This document shows, in pieces, positions 14,814 through 16,018 of a stretch of 16,018 nt of DNA (position 1 is the first letter of the stretch; every line of letters begins with the position of its first letter). Position numbers and translations under genes: made by a program. The stretch is from positions 1-16,018 of the forward strand of contig JABAYZ010000231.1 in NCBI GenBank assembly GCA_018608735.1, written 5' to 3'. This DNA is from Flavobacteriaceae bacterium. GTDB lineage: Bacteria; Bacteroidota; Bacteroidia; Flavobacteriales; Flavobacteriaceae. The notes below the pieces were generated by a model that did not search any database, was not told the origin of the DNA, and saw only the letters and a program-made list of their open reading frames with translations.

Positions 14814-15950
14814 ATGAATATAGGAATTGTGTGTTATCCAACATTTGGTGGTAGTGGTGTTTTGGCAACTGAACTAGGCTTAGAATTATCTCGAAAAGGG
14901 CATGAAGTACATTTCATTACCTATAGTCAACCTGTGCGTTTAGAACTCTTGAGTTCCAATGTGCAATTTCATGAAGTTAATGTTCCAGATTACCCCTTAT
15001 TTCATTACCAACCCTATGAGTTAGCCCTGTCCAGTAAATTGGTCGATATGGTCAAGATTCATAACATTGATGTCTTGCATGTACACTATGCCATTCCTCA
15101 TGCCTATGCGGCTTATATGGCCAAAAAAATGCTTCATGAAGAAGGTATTGATGTACCAATCGTAACCACCTTACACGGTACTGATGTGACCTTAGTGGGG
15201 AGCCACCCTTTTTATAAAACAGCAGTTACATTTAGCATTAATAAATCAGATGCCGTAACCTCAGTTTCTCAAAATTTAAAAGAAGTTACACAGCATTTAT
15301 TCAATACACAAAAAGACATAAAAGTCATTCCAAATTTTATTGATATAGAAAAATACCAAACAACTTATATAGACTGTGACCGTCATCTTTTAGCACTTCC
15401 AGAGGAACGCGTCATTACGCATGTAAGTAATTTTAGACCTGTCAAACGCATTGCGGATGTGGTTGAAATTTTCTATAGAATTCAAAAAGAACTGCCAGCA
15501 AAACTAATGATGGTAGGGGAAGGCCCAGAGCGTAAAAATGCCGAACAATTATGTAAAACCTATAACATTGAGGATAAAGTGGTGTTTTTAGGGAATAGTA
15601 ATGAAGTAAATAAAATATTATGTTTTAGTGATTTATTTTTATTACCCTCTGAAACAGAGAGTTTCGGATTAGCCGCATTAGAAGCTATGGCTTCTGGAGT
15701 TCCCGTAATTTCAAGTAATTCTGGAGGTATTCCCGAAGTGAATATTGAAGGGGTGTCAGGACATTTAAGCCCAGTAGGTGCGATCGACGAAATGGCTCAA
15801 AATGCAATTAAGATTCTTAAAGATGACAGGACTTTAAATACATTTAAAGAAGGTGCACAAGTCACGGCGACTAAATTTGATATTCACAAAATTGTTCCTT
15901 TTTATGAAACTATTTATGAAGAAGCGCTCCAAAACTGCATTTCAATTTAA
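14814..15950 (+). CDS. bshA: N-acetyl-alpha-D-glucosaminyl L-malate synthase (bacillithiol pathway)
   Basis: A 378-residue GT-B fold glycosyltransferase of family GT4. BshA joins UDP-GlcNAc and L-malate to give GlcNAc-malate, the first step of bacillithiol synthesis in the cytoplasm. The sequence is typical from end to end: MNIGIVCYPTFGGSG (donor loop Gly12-Gly15), HVHYAIPHAYAAYMAKK (89-105), VTTLHGTDVTLVG (117-129), IPNFID (172-177), VSNFRPVKR (204-212), and the EX7E motif Glu282/Glu290 in SETESFGLAALEAMASG. Later pathway enzymes BshB and BshC are not in the window. The ATG comes one base after the stop of the GH3 fusion gene, so translational coupling is likely; both deal with GlcNAc chemistry but a functional link is not shown. 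Function is secure by family. Confidence 0.95.
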   Translation: MNIGIVCYPTFGGSGVLATELGLELSRKGHEVHFITYSQPVRLELLSSNVQFHEVNVPDYPLFHYQPYELALSSKLVDMVKIHNIDVLHVHYAIPHAYAAYMAKKMLHEEGIDVPIVTTLHGTDVTLVGSHPFYKTAVTFSINKSDAVTSVSQNLKEVTQHLFNTQKDIKVIPNFIDIEKYQTTYIDCDRHLLALPEERVITHVSNFRPVKRIADVVEIFYRIQKELPAKLMMVGEGPERKNAEQLCKTYNIEDKVVFLGNSNEVNKILCFSDLFLLPSETESFGLAALEAMASGVPVISSNSGGIPEVNIEGVSGHLSPVGAIDEMAQNAIKILKDDRTLNTFKEGAQVTATKFDIHKIVPFYETIYEEALQNCISI

Positions 15951-15954
15951 TTTA

Positions 15955-15996
15955 TAAAAAGAATCCACACTTAGTAGCGTTGGAATTTTTGTTTTT
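15955..15996 (+). terminator. Possible weak terminator after bshA
   Basis: An imperfect stem pairs A-rich sequence and TCCACAC (left arm, about 15955-15970) with GTTGGAATTTTT (right arm, 15979-15990), with one bulge, followed by GTTTTT. It lies just after the bshA stop. The stem is short and bulged, so the call is tentative. Confidence 0.4.
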
Positions 15997-16018
15997 ATAA
16001 TAATACAATTACTTTTAC

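Noticed and set aside
1..16018. Defence islands, CRISPR arrays, mobile elements, tRNA genes
   Set aside because: No transposase, integrase, repeat-spacer pattern, attachment-site repeats or tRNA cloverleaf seen; the genes are housekeeping or envelope functions of uniform composition.

Overview
The window is ordinary, gene-dense chromosome from a bacterium of the Bacteroidota, most likely a marine member of the Flavobacteriaceae. Four things point there: low GC content; an almost complete lack of Shine-Dalgarno sequences, with A-rich leaders instead; promoter boxes of the TTG / TAnnTTTG type; and exported proteins whose predicted cleavage leaves an N-terminal Gln. Gene order (gap and sugar kinase; ridA-lptD divergent from amidase-mlaD-Fe/S genes; bshA) also looks flavobacterial. 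I see no tRNA, rRNA, CRISPR array, insertion sequence, phage gene or integration site.

Layout. Positions 1-656 hold the 3' two thirds of a glyceraldehyde-3-phosphate dehydrogenase gene, closed by a strong terminator (671-706). At 722-1594 is a BadF/BadG-type N-acetyl amino sugar kinase. On the minus strand, lptD (4718-1983) and ridA (1979-1599) form a two-gene unit transcribed away from 4828. On the plus strand, 4828-9999 is a tightly packed probable operon: an N-acetylmuramoyl-L-alanine amidase with a SPOR-like tail, an MlaD/MCE protein, a membrane cytochrome-like ferredoxin, a small HAD-like protein, a two-CCG-motif Fe-S protein and a 160-residue protein of unknown function. A lipoprotein of unknown function (10075-11031) converges on an O6-alkylguanine-DNA alkyltransferase homologue (11609-11028); the two share a TTAA at their stops. 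A 287-base gene-free gap (11610-11896) contains a perfect 12-bp inverted repeat. It is followed by an exported GH3 N-acetylglucosaminidase/serine hydrolase fusion (11897-14812) and, one base later, bshA for bacillithiol synthesis (14814-15950).

How it fits together. Much of the window concerns the cell envelope: LPS export (LptD), lipid transport (MlaD), septal peptidoglycan cleavage (amidase), and muropeptide breakdown and salvage (GH3/serine hydrolase fusion, amino sugar kinase). The two Fe-S proteins look like a split version of the membrane electron-transfer proteins that connect ETF or other carriers to menaquinone; why they sit in an envelope operon is not clear. I found no obviously novel multi-gene system. 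The most unusual points are the split Fe-S oxidoreductase with a HAD-like gene between its halves, the alkyltransferase with PCRR in place of the canonical PCHR, the four-cysteine cluster in the exported hydrolase, and the 160-residue orphan family.
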